64,000 bases of DNA from NCBI GenBank assembly GCA_029204225.1, contig CM055092.1, positions 22,407,669-22,471,668 of the forward strand, given 5' to 3'. The first letter of the stretch is position 1; the number at the start of each line of letters is the position of its first letter. This DNA comes from Diphasiastrum complanatum (lineage: Eukaryota; Streptophyta; Lycopodiopsida; Lycopodiales; Lycopodiaceae). Below the pieces are notes generated by a model. The model saw only the letters and a list, made by a program, of their open reading frames with translations. It was not told where the DNA came from and searched no databases. The translations under genes were made by a program, and so were the position numbers. Below are positions 11,364 through 22,750 of this stretch, in pieces.

Positions 11364-13735
11364 GGTATGCAAGAAACTTGGCTACTATATCGAGGAATGT
11401 AGGAGCAAGATTTACAATTTAAATAAGAAGCAACAACAATAGGGTGACGCTATAGCCAACAATTTTAATTTCCCAAATGTAGTTGATGCACAAAATTTGT
11501 TCATGGCGCCGAATTCTTAGAATTCTCAGATCATGACTCTCGATACCTTGATATTGGGGTGACCCAACATATGACTTGTAGAAAAGACTGATTCAAGAAT
11601 TTAACTAGTTCAAGACATGGCACTTGAGCTCTCACCAGTACAATACAAATGGATTTTCAAGATGGTATTACCAAGACTATCGCTGATGGATTTAACCAAG
11701 AATATGTTGTCCATAAGTTGATTAGCACAGTCTTGTCACCTTGTACAATTTTGATCCTAGATACCAAAGCCAAGATTCTTGCCAAGGATATCAAAGATGG
11801 ATATCTATGTAAGTTCATGGATTTTCATCAAAACTTGAAGCCATGTAAAGTGAAAGCTCTATTGACAATAATGCCTTATGGCGTCGTAGATTTGGACACA
11901 TCAATATGAGAAATCTTAACTACATGAACATAAAATGGTTAATGGATGAGGTCTTTGTTCTACTTCTTCAACTCACACGTTTGAATTTAGTATGATTGAA
12001 AAATATTCAAGATGCAAGCTCCCCAAAAAACCAAGCTCATTGAGTTAGATCTCTTCTATTGTTCATAGTGATATTTGTGGTCCTATGCAAATCACATCTT
12101 TCGTGGGATCTCAGTTCTGTATAACTTTCATTGATGACTTCTTAAGACACTACCGTCATGTCCTTGAAAGCAACATCAAGAGCCTTCATATGCTTCAAGG
12201 TATTCAAGCAATATGGGACCAAAACATGAGTCAAGATCAAAGCTCTTCGCACAGGTGGAGGGGAGAGTACATCTCCACAAAGATGGCTCAATTTCTTGAA
12301 GCACATGAGATCTTAAGACAAATCACTACGAGTTACACCCCTCAACAAAATGGAGTTGTTGAGAGAAAGTACGACTCTAATTGATGATAAATATCAACAA
12401 CATGCCAATCATTCGAAATTTCTTTTGGGTAAAAATAACATCAAGTGCTCATTATCTTTATAATCGATCAAGCAACAAGGTTGTTGATAATCAAACACTT
12501 GAACAAGCATGGTCAGCCAGGACACTTATCTTCACTCACCTCAAGGTATTCGACTACACAACCTATGCTCTTATCTTTGATGAAATGAAGAAGAAGCCTA
12601 ATCCAACAAGCTTAAATTAAATTTTTAGTGGTTATTCATGAATATATAAACCTTACAAGCTCCCCGAGACTCGACAAATATTTGTGAGCATGGATGTTGT
12701 CTTCCTTGAAGACAAGTTTAGTAGTGGGTTATTCATGAAAATATAAAGCTTACAAGCTTTATTCCCCTAAAACTAGACAAATATTTGTGAGCATGACAAG
12801 TTTATTGATCATAAATTACAAGATCAAGAACAACCCACTTTGGTTCCAATCTTGAAGGTTGAATTTGCTTAAGCACCTACTCAAGATCCACAAGAACTTG
12901 ACGTACCTTCTACAAACAATGATCGCCACCACAATTTTGATATAGACCATGATTCTAGTCATATCTAGTCAACACTTTCTAGATCAACAAGATCATGATA
13001 ACCACCTAAGAGGTATACTCCCTAGTCCTTTGGACATATGTGAAGGATCATAAACAGTTTCAGAAGCTTGACATGATTCTATGAGATCAAAGATAACATT
13101 CTCTTATAAAAAATAGAAAATGGACCCTCATTGGTCCTCCACCAACAAGGAGACTTCTGATTATAAATGGACTTTTAAATAAAGGTATAATCTTAATGGA
13201 TCCATATCCAAGGCAAGATTGGTGGCCAAGAGTCTTACAAATTCCTAGTATCAATCACATTGAGAAATTTTGTCACATCCTTGATTTATTTCTAATTCCA
13301 TAGCTTGGAGGATGATCCATGAGATATATCTGGTTGGCTAGATTGTACTACTCACAGCTCTTTGGTATTGCTTGATTCTAGCTGTTCTTGGTGGTTGTCT
13401 CACGTTGGTGAAGTTATTTCTATTCGAGCTCTTATTGCCATTGCAACTATAGAAAAACTTGAGATTCACCAAATAGATGTTTACACAACATCCTTGAATG
13501 CATATGTTCAAATGAAAAAATCTATATGAAGTAGTTTGGAGGTTTCATCGTTCCTAATCATGCACATTAGCCCTGCATAATCCACGAAGCCTTTTATTGC
13601 TTAAAGCAGGCACCAAGAGTTTGATCTTAAAAAATCAATGAGTTTTTGCTGCATCTTGGCTTCTTGCCTAAGAAGATAGAGTCCAATGTCTACAAAAGGA
13701 CTATTAGAACCCATTATGTCAATATTGCACTTCAT
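11364..13735 (+). pseudogene. Decayed Ty1/copia gag-pol (H1), sense strand
   Basis: Domain order is recognisable despite many stops and frameshifts. The gag zinc knuckle (CKKLGYYIEEC) follows the solo LTR. A degenerate protease site is at about 11549 (DIGVTQHMTCRKD; the family pattern is D-S/T-G-A). Pre-integrase lies at 11649-11909. The integrase core at 12085-12384 includes FIDDF, RGEYISTKM and TPQQNGVVERK. The integrase C-terminal region is at 12381-12620. A linker has a duplicated KPYKL/RQIFVS segment (12640-12800). A truncated reverse transcriptase ends near INEFLLHLGF at about 13650. The catalytic YVDD is lost (LHVDV at about 13730). Long decayed, with no intact frame over 100 codons. 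Confidence 0.8.
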
Positions 13736-14591
13736 GTAGATGTTGCACTCTTAAGAAGGCTCTATGTGAGAATGAAGTTCTTTGTTGATAGAATGTCAGA
13801 ATTTTGCACTATCAGTGATCATGTAAACCACTTCAGTTTCATTCTAAATCGCTTTGCAGTTGTAGGCTCTCCAATCTCTGATTTGAATGCTATCATGACA
13901 TTACTATTTGTTTTGCTAAATTCTTGTGAACATCTAGTAATGTTGGTTTTCACACAGCCTAATCCAATCCTAGAGAAGGTGACCTCCATTCTTCTCCAAG
14001 AAGAAACTCGAGGGAAGTCAAGTGGTTCAAAATTTGACAATATTACTTTATTCTATTAAGAAAAAGCATCACAATCAATAGTCCAAGAATCATTAATGTT
14101 CCACTCCTGTAAACAATATGCAGTAGAAACTAGATTTTACAACAAAGCCTACTTCAACTCCGGACAATTAAAAATTGGTTTGTAGGTATTGCAAGAAACT
14201 TGGACACAAGATAAAAGATTGTAAAACTAGATAAAAGATTGCAAGAAAATAGTAGCATTAAAATTGAATCATATTAAGGCCCCTCTTCTACATCTAAAGA
14301 TCATAAGCTATCTATGGCTGAAGGTCCACCACTTTTGATGAAGATTGTTGGTGCCTCGACTCTAGAGCTACCCAACACATGACTTCCAAGAGGAACCAGT
14401 TTAGAGACTTCACTTCTTCATATCATAACAACTCCCTATAGCCCTCATCAATTTAGAGTTGTTACTACTGCATGCTATTTATAAAAAAGATCAAGTACAA
14501 AGTTAGTGGATGGGAAAACTCTTGAAGACGCCTGGTCAGTATCAAACCTTCTATTAAGCATTGCAAAGTTTTTGGTTGCATATCATATGCA
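13736..14591 (+). pseudogene. Second decayed copia fragment (H2): gag, zinc knuckle, protease site
   Basis: The frame running to 14059 switches from reverse-transcriptase-like to gag-like residues at about 13740 (VRMKFFVDRM, then SDHVNHFSFILNRFAVVGSP, typical of the copia UBN2 gag). A complete CCHC knuckle follows at 14181-14222 (CRYCKKLGHKIKDC). A mutated protease site at about 14355 has Arg where the catalytic motif needs Gly (LDSRATQHMT). Then comes a jump to integrase C-terminal sequence (KHCKVFGCISYA) that is cut by the LTR at 14592. Two deletions are therefore evident. Confidence 0.75.
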
Positions 14592-16018
14592 TGTTGGGAA
14601 TGTTGCGGAAGGATCCCTTGGTGCATGAATCTATGTCTATCAAATTCGAGCTATTGTCGACGAGTCAATGATAGTTCTAGTTGATCCGAGCTTCGAATTA
14701 GTTGTAAGAATCGATACAATTGATTATGTAGACACAAATGAATTCAATAAAAGATGTGAAAATGTGAATAGATCAAGCAAGCAGGTTAGAGCTAGAGCAT
14801 AAGAATCAACATTAATTGTCGGTCACAACGACAATTCAACCTACAAATTATGCTATCTACATGTAATGAATCAGACAAAATAGACGAATAAAGCAATCGA
14901 CACAAAACTGACACGACTATGTTTACTGGGAACAATTCGATTGACTCAAAAGTATGTGTATAGTTTGAGTGTATACAGATGCACAATCTTCCTAAAACAA
15001 TACTTTGGTTATTAGAGGAGAAAGATCGAATAATGTTTGATTGATAAATTCACCTGATTCACTCATCATCTGATTCATGGATTAACCTTTTACACTAATG
15101 TGCTATTGAATATTTGTACATGGGAGTAGTACAATTACAAGATTGCTTAATTGATGGATTTACAATTTGGATAAAGGCACTATGTGTTGTTAGTAGTCGC
15201 TATTGGGCATAATATATTCTGTTGGAGATTCTATAAAAATCGCGGGTGTTATGTCCATGTCCTGTACAAGGGAATCGAAATAATTCCTGACGTGGATAGC
15301 CGGTCACTCCAGTTGTATGTGGTTATTAGTTATGCTACATCATTCCGGACATGGTCATATCAAGTAAATAATAATCATATGAGGGCTCAGACCTATAATT
15401 GGACAGAGGAGCACATGCATGGTGAATGACTGCTTTAATGCAAGAATAGGAAGTCAATAGCTCAATTTAGGTTGCATGGGAATCCTAGGGGAATATTCTC
15501 TCTCTCTTGGAGAAATATATCTGATGGAAATTCGCCCATCTCCCTATTGTGAATTCAGTTTCTTGAGCCAGTTTCTCCTCTCCTCTCTTGTATTCTTCAC
15601 TCTGGCTTGGGGGTGGATTGGTTAGGGTATTGACTAGCCTCTCCATATTGGTTGGGTGGTTCATGCTCCACAAGTGTCCTTTTGGTTTGCATGTGACCAG
15701 ATTCTTGAAGATCTTCACTTGGCGATCGTTATAGCAGGGTCATGAAGATAGATGATCAAATCGATAGTCAATAGTCGAACCAAAAGTTAATAGTCGACTC
15801 GATAATGGCTTCGATAGTAGGGCCAACAACCGTCGATTTGAGTGTCTTCGACGAGTCGATTCGAGTAGGCTTTGTTGAGCAGATCTCCATTTGTGATTTT
15901 CATGTATTTCTACAAACTATTCAAAAAGACGTGTATTTTTGTAGAGTATGCAACTATACAATTATTGTGGATCTAGATTAGCTGTGAGATTAGAAATGGA
16001 GAGGATAGAAATCCAACA
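14592..16018 (-). mobile_element. 3' LTR of a minus-strand copia element
   Basis: On the minus strand the LTR begins TGTTGGATTTC directly after a purine tract (GATTGAGGGG, about 16019-16028) and appears to end TTCCCAACA at 14592, giving matched TGTTGG/CCAACA termini and 1,427 bp. It interrupts copia H2 after CATATGCA, so ATGCA (14587-14591) is the candidate left TSD. The partner end is missing. The part at 15760-15880 is an array of short GTCGA/TAGTCGA motifs. The low-coordinate boundary is inferred from terminal symmetry only. Confidence 0.6.
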
Positions 16019-16930
16019 CCCCTCAATCTGGATCCTTGGATGCCTTGATTTTCAAATTCAAGATAGCATAAAAAATTTTGTGTGCTGAACTAATCCTTCT
16101 ATAAACATATCAATTGCCATGTTTTGTGTTCGCAAAATTTCAAACTTGCTTCCTTGTTGAGTATTGTGCTCATGATGTAGTATGCATGTCGAATGGATTA
16201 GTCTCTCCGTAACAAATGCAAAGGTTGATAGTGGTTCATACATATCTAATGACCCTTAGTAGAGCCTTCTAGTGGATCATTCTAGAATTAGTCATATGGC
16301 CTAAAGAGCTGACAACCTATGCAAGATCGGGCCTGGTGGAGATCATTGCATATATGAGGGATCCCATAGTTGACTGATATGGATATTTCTTCAGTTTGTC
16401 CTTCTCCTCTTTAGATTGAGGGCATTGCTCTTTAGATAGTTTAAGACCTGGATCCACAGGGGAATGTACAAGCTTCCAATTTATTAGATCGAATTTAGAA
16501 AACAAATTGAGAATGTCCCTTTGTTGAGTCAAGCAGAGTATCCTTCACCAATTCGATATTGTTGCTGAACAACAACATATCATCCATGTAGAGTGCGATG
16601 ATGATAAAAGATTGTCGAATGGCTTTGAAGCAGTCTGCAGAGCTTGGTTCGAATCCTTGTTCGATAAGAAAGTTGTTGATTTAATGAAACTAGGCTCTAA
16701 AAGATTGCTTCAAGCCATACAACGCTCTATGGAGTTTATAGACTTGGTCTTCTTTACCATTGAGATCATATAGATGGCCTCTTTGATAACTCCATTAAGG
16801 AATGTTGTTTGCACATCTAGTAAAAAAATTCCATACACCAAAAGGGCCTTCTAAGCAATGCCACGTAGGAGAGATAAAATCATCGATTTTTAAAACTTCG
16901 ACTTAATTTATGGTCTACCCATGTAGCTCT
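16019..16930 (-). pseudogene. Minus-strand copia RT-RNase H fragment
   Basis: Read on the minus strand from 16930: DVQTTFLNG and a reverse-transcriptase palm with YMDD at 16579-16590 (ALYMDDMLLFSNNIELVKDT). Then VDPGLKLSKEQCPQSKEEKD and MGSLIYAMISTRPDLA of the copia RT/RNase H connection (16317-16532), and a C-terminal RNase H remnant (16058-16243) that runs into the polypurine tract and LTR. Several stops are present. The 5' end is truncated at about 16930, where a plus-strand gypsy fragment begins. Confidence 0.8.
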
Positions 16931-16964
16931 AAAAACTTAACCCCCCACTATAGTTAATTAAAAG

Positions 16965-17280
16965 GGATGTCCTATCAAGATCGTAAGTGATCGTGGAACA
17001 CATTTTGTCAATGAAACGATCAAGTGTCTGTTGGAAGACTTTTTTGTTATTTATCGGTTTAGTACTCTGTATTATCCGAGGGGAAATGGACAAGCAGAAT
17101 TTTCCAATAAGATTCTTTGTAATATTAATAGAAAAACACTTGAAGCAAGTCGTTATGATTGGGAACATAAACTTCATGCAACGTTATGGGCGTTCTAAAT
17201 AGCCTATAAAGTTAGCACTAAGAAGACACAATTTCAAGTTGTCTATGGTCAAGATGTCGTTATGCCAATTGGCTCTCTTT
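16965..17280 (+). pseudogene. Ty3/gypsy integrase core fragment
   Basis: The frame gives KIVSDRGTHFVNETIK, then DFFVIYRFSTLYYPRGNGQ, SNKILCNINRKTLEASRYDW and VVYGQDVVMPI. These are the second Asp and the Pro-x-Gly-NGQ-E region of a gypsy integrase, with one nonsense codon at about 17199 (TAA TAG-type decay in WAF*IAYK). It is the same lineage as the minus-strand integrase at 43.8-44.9 kb. Confidence 0.85.
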
Positions 17281-17760
17281 TGTCCTCCTTAGCCATCTCA
17301 TACTTAGTCCAAAAATTTCACGGGTTTTGTGTTGAGTCCGTGCTAGCCACCTACGAAGTAGCACCAGCCGAATCATCTTTCCAAGCATCTAGCCCTTAGA
17401 GTCGTCGAAGAGTATGCAGCAAGATTGTCGCACCCGCCTCACCTTCCGCATCTTGATGTTGCACTCAGCCACCATCGTCAGTTGTGCCAATACCCCCTGT
17501 TGCAACTCACACTGAACTACCCATCCCCTCAACCACTATAGATACCCTTGCCTCTGATTCCTCCCAAGGGCAATTTATCACAATTGGATCTACCATTCCT
17601 ATTCCAGTTAGCCAAGTCGCCTTACAACCACAAACACCAGCTATTTCACCAGACACCTAGCGGTTTATGGATATGATCGATGATTCCGATCCTCTACAGG
17701 GTGGTTTTGCTCCATAGTCTCTCGTGTTTTCCTATCCTCATCTTAGGGGTTTTCCCTAAT
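17281..17760 (+). other. Coding-like Pro/Ser/Thr-rich tail after gypsy integrase
   Basis: Downstream of the integrase the same strand keeps a coding-like, proline/serine/threonine-rich reading with few stops (for example PIPPVATHTELPIPSTTI and AISPDT followed by a stop and RFMDMIDDSDP). I do not recognise a domain. It may correspond to the extra coding sequence seen near the related gypsy integrase at 43.3-43.8 kb. Confidence 0.4.
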
Positions 17761-18141
17761 ATACAAAAATACAAATAATAGCTATACACTCAAAGAGGTT
17801 AGAACTTTCACTTGTTGGACGATCCATGGAGTAGATACTTCATACGCTTGTCTCTAACATGTTGGAGGGCTTGCAAGAGACCATTTAAGATGTTGTGATT
17901 GAATTGAAGTAGCTTGCACATGTTCTCTTCGTATACTTTCAACATGTGTATATTGATTATCAAACTACAATAATATTTCTACAAAGCTCTCCTATTGATT
18001 TTTTGATCTCCATGGCAACAAGATCATCTCACTACATGCAACATGACTATCGGGGTCTTTTAGATATGATGTCGTTACTTTTCTACTCTTTGGCCTTCAA
18101 AGCCCAATTTTTTAGATATAATATCACAACAAAAGTACACA
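17761..18141. other. Unassigned spacer left of the nested copia
   Basis: No recognised element. It continues across the nested insertion: 18142-18146 and 26549-26553 are the duplicated target. Confidence 0.5.
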
Positions 18142-19430
18142 TATCATGTGAAAATTTGCCAATGCCATGTAAAATATTGTAAATTATATGCATAAGTGGG
18201 TACCACATGTGTGAGGCCAAGATGCCACGTGGGAAACCTATCCTAGTGTAGGTTAGATTGATTTTAAAGAGTTGTTCATGTCTATTTGGTAGTGATTTCT
18301 ACATTATAGGACCTACACCTAAATTTATGATGAGAAATTGACCAACTAGCCAGCTACTTGGCATGACTCTAGGAAAGAGGCTAGGGTTGCACATTAGGGC
18401 AAGAAATCCAAGTTAACTTCCTTATTACATGCTGGAAATTTACTTAACTTTACAAAGGAAGTGACTTTCACTATGTATTCCATCCTCCCATAATGAGAAA
18501 ATAGATTATTTTTTGGAGCTCATTGGCAATCTCGAGCTACTACACTTTTGTATTATGTGTTTATTATCCAAATGCAACCACAATGATTCAGCCTTCATTC
18601 TCTATCTACAGGCCATACAATAAGTGTGGACTCAGATTTCATCTATGATCAATGTTTGATGATTGTTCTTGCTTGTTGTTTGTCAAATTGCCAATCTAGA
18701 TCAACTTTTTTTGTCTAATTTTTTGATAGATTGTTAAGCAAGTATCCAATCAATCTTGTGGATATTTTGTAGATCCATTTATGGTCCAAAAGTACAATAC
18801 TTTCACATGGTATCAGAGCTAAGTACAAGAGCTTAACCATTGATCAAAAGCAAATACATTTTTAGCAAGTTTTGGTGCAAGAACTAGTAATGAGATGGTG
18901 AGTTTGAATCTCAACTTTGGTGAGAGGATTTGATTCCAAACTTGGTAGGGATCAAAATCCATATTGTCCACACTTGTGGGCACCTCTGAACCTAGATTTA
19001 ATGCACAATATTCATTAGATCCATATAAATGGATTCTATGAGTTCTTGATGAGATTTCTGGTGCTAATCCTAGGAAAGGCTACCAAGACTAAGTGCCATT
19101 GATTATATTTGACTTAGTGTCATGAGATGTAATTAATCTAGGCTGAAAACAAGTCCTCTGAAAGTGATTTATAGGTCTTGAAAGTCCATCAAGAAGTGTG
19201 AGGGAGATTTAGTCATTATTTTGTCCAAATAGTCAAATTTGGCTTGATTTGATTGTAGGTTGATTGCAACTCATCTAATCTTCATTTCATCATTGTGAGG
19301 GAGTGCTAGAACCGTGATTATAAGTCCATTTGGTGGGCTAGAAACCAAATTTGAGTGAATCACTACAAGATAGTGTGAGTTTCTAGAATCAATCAAACCA
19401 ATTTTCTTGTTTGTAGAATTCACTAGTAAG

Positions 19431-22400
19431 ATGAGATCAATTGGTGCTTTCCTTCTAGAACCTAGTGAGAGATTGAACTCTACAAATTATTCCATTTGGA
19501 AGGTTAGGATGGAGTCACTAATGGTGCTCCAAGATCTTTATGAATTCTTGATTGAAGAAGAAGATGAACCTCTTGGTGCACAAGAGTTGATTAGATACAA
19601 GAAAAAATCTAGACTAGCACTTCATTGTATAAAGATAAATGCTAGTAATGATCTTTTGAGAGAAGTATCTTCTTCTACTATTGCTAAGGAGGCTTGGGAT
19701 TATTTGAAAACAATCTATGAATCAAACAACACTTCAAGGGTGATAATGATTAGAAATCAAATCTTGTAAAGCATGAGAAGAAGTGAGGAAAATGCACAAG
19801 ATTATGTGCTAAGAATTAAATCTCTCAACAAAGAGTTAGCCACTATTGGTGAGAAGATTAAAGATAGTGAGCTTGTACAAATTGTACTTAATGGTCTAGA
19901 AGATGATTTCTCAAACTTGGTCCAAAGTTTTGCCATCCAAGACACCTTGCCAACTATAGAAAAACTTCATTGTGTATAAGTGGCTAAAGAGTGTAGGATG
20001 CTCCACACCAAAGCAAGAATGAATTCATTGTCCTTGCAGGATGGAGATGAGAAAGCCAATTTCTCATTCAAGGGAAAAAAGAAGACCAATGGAGCTAAGA
20101 AGAAACATCCAAAGGAGGCCAAAGAAGAGGATGAAGTATCAATCTCAAAGGGCAAGACAGACCAATCAAAGTTCAAATGCTTTTTCTGTTGCAAGAAAGG
20201 GCATTTTGCATCAGAATGTCTCAAGAAGAAGAAGACACAAGAGAACAAGCAAAGCAATATTGCACATCAAGAAGAGGAGGATGAAGAAGAATCATCCTTG
20301 ATGGTTTCCAACACATCACCATCATCCAAGTGCAGCACAAATGATTCTTGGTGGATTGATAGTGGGGCTAGCTCCCACATGACTTTCCAAAAGGACTATT
20401 TCTCCACTTTACTCTCTTATAATGATGTAAAAAGATCTATCTTTACAGCTAATGATCAAGAGTGTAGAATAAGTGGTATTGGAACTATTCCATTGTATGT
20501 TGGATCATCAAGGATGAATCTTGAAATTGTCCTTTTTGTACCTAAGTTAACCAAGAAATTGTTAAGTGTTGGCCAATTGATGGATAATGACCTAGATGTA
20601 CAATTTAAACATGGAGTTTGTTCCATCCTTAAGAATGAATGCATAGCAAAGGGTTTTAAACAACGTAGATGGTTTGAACTAGATGCTACTGTTGCAATGG
20701 AGAGTGTGAATTTGGCAAAGGTGGAAATTTCAAGTGTGGAGCTATGGCACCAAAGGTTGGGCCACCCCAACTTCAAAGATATGGAATCCATGTGTGCAAA
20801 GGACCTTGCACTTGACCTCCCCAAGCAATTGTCAAAGTGTGGAGAGCATTGTGAGGCTTGTAGCCTTTCAAAGGCTCATAAGCTACCTTTCTCTAGATCT
20901 ACATCAAGATCTAACACTCCTCTTGAAATCATCCATTCGGATGTTCATAGTTTCTCTCAAGAATCTAATGGTGGTGCCAATTACTATGTAATCTTCATTG
21001 ATGATCATTCTAGATATTTTTGGATTTACCTCTTGTCTTGTAAATCTTTGGTGTTTGATTCATTTGTAAAGTTCAAAACTCTAGTATAAAATCAACTTAG
21101 TACCAAGATCAAGGTATTAAGAAGTGATAATGGAGGAGAATATATCTCCAATAACTTGATAGAATCTTGTAGTCGTAATGGCATTAAGAGGGATTTATCA
21201 TGTCCATATACCCCTCAACAAAATGGAGTGGCCAAGAGAAGAACTAGATCTCTTTGTGAGTGTGCTAAAGCCTTAAGGCTAGATGCTTCTCTACCAAAAC
21301 CATTTTGGGGTGAAGCAATTACTTGTGCTAACTTTTTGTGCAATAGATTGCTCAACCAAGCCATTGGAGAAATCACACCATATGAAGCTCTATTTGGAGA
21401 GAAGCCAAATCTCAAGGATCTTAAGATATTTGGATCCACTTGCTATGTACACCAATCCTTGGATACAAGGAAGAAGGATGATGCAACCTCCATCAAAGGC
21501 ATCTTTTTGGGATATGGTGAGAATAACAAAGGTTATAGAGTCTTCAATCCCATCACTAAGAAAGTAATAGTGAGTAGGGATGTTATTTTTTATGAAGGAC
21601 ATGCTTGTGAAATGAATGAAAATGCTACTAATCATCTTGATGCCAAAGACCATGCTAGGATGGAGGAGGAGCTTCAGAGTGATCAAGAGCTTGAGGATCC
21701 ACCTCAAGATCCTAGGACTCCAAGAAGATCCACAAGAGCAAGGGCCGAGCCATTGAGGCTCACTTATGATGGCAGAGGTGATCAAAGGGAAGGCATTTCA
21801 TCTTTTATTTCATACTCTTTTCTTACTTCAATGCTTGATGAACCAACCTGCTATTAAGATGCTTGTAAATCAAAGAGTTGGATGGATGCTATGCAAGTGG
21901 AGTATGATGCTCTCATGGAGAATCATACTTGGGATCTTGTAAATCTTTCTCAAGGGAAGAAACCACTTGATTGCAAGTGGGTGTATAGATTGTAGTATAA
22001 TCAAGATGTATCAATAAGTAAGCAAAAAGCTCGGCTTGTAGCAAAAGGTTTTTTGCAATTCAAAATGATGAAACTTCTGCTCATGTGGCTAAGCTCGTTA
22101 CACTTAGATTGATCATTAGTCTTGCTACTACCCTCAATTGGGAGCTATTCCAACTTGATTTTACAAATGCCTTCCTCAATGGCTACTTGGAGGAAGAGAT
22201 CTACATGAGGCAACCTGAGGGATTCATCAAGGAAAAGCATGAAGGAAACGTGACAAAGTGGATCGAAAGTCAATAAGTGCATTTTCCACCTTCTTATGTG
22301 ATGGAATAATATCATGGCTTTTCAAAAAGCAAGATACAATTTTCTTATCTTCCACAAAATCCGAGTATAAGGCCTTGACGTCAACATGCAAGGAGGTCTT

Positions 22401-22700
22401 ATGGCTCAAGAGGCTATTGGTGGAGCTTCATGTCATTGAGGAGGAGGTTTCTATCATCTATTGTGACAACCAATCAGCCTAATCACTTGCTACTAATCCT
22501 ACATTCCATGCAAGGAGCAAACACATTGCTCATCATTTCGTGCGAGAGAAAGTGCAAGCCAAAGAGGTCAAGCTCCAACATGTGTCTTCATTGAATTTCT
22601 TAGCTGATCTATTCACTAAATCCTTGCCTAAGGATACATTTTTTAAGCTAAGGTCTTTATTTGGAGTAATTGATAAAAGTATCATAATTTCCAAGGCTAG
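19431..22700 (+). pseudogene. copia-1 gag-pol polyprotein, disabled by stops and an RT deletion
   Basis: ATG at 19431 starts a gag of the copia type (FLLEPSERLNSTNYSIWKVRM). A single frame runs to 21857, broken only by TAA at 19767, 19977 and 21087. It contains a zinc knuckle (CFFCCKKGHFASEC, about 20180), a protease site WWIDSGASSHM (about 20350), pre-integrase WHQRLGHPNF, and the integrase core with SDVHSF, FIDDHSRYFW and TPQQNGVAKR. After TAA at 21855 the RT start is readable (CKWVYR) with a frameshift near 22060, then LDFTNAFLNGYLEEEIYM. At about 22250 it jumps straight to RNase H (FLSSTKSEYKALTS, IIYCDNQSA), deleting the YVDD palm. The original polyprotein would have been about 1,300 residues. 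It cannot be functional. Confidence 0.88.
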
Positions 22701-22750
22701 ATTTGAGGAGGAGTGTGAAAAATTGCCAATGTTGGCAAATCTAGCCATGT

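Noticed and set aside
17400-17760. An independent host gene downstream of the gypsy integrase
   Set aside because: Stops interrupt it, there is no start or splice structure, and it is adjacent to integrase; better treated as retroelement-associated.
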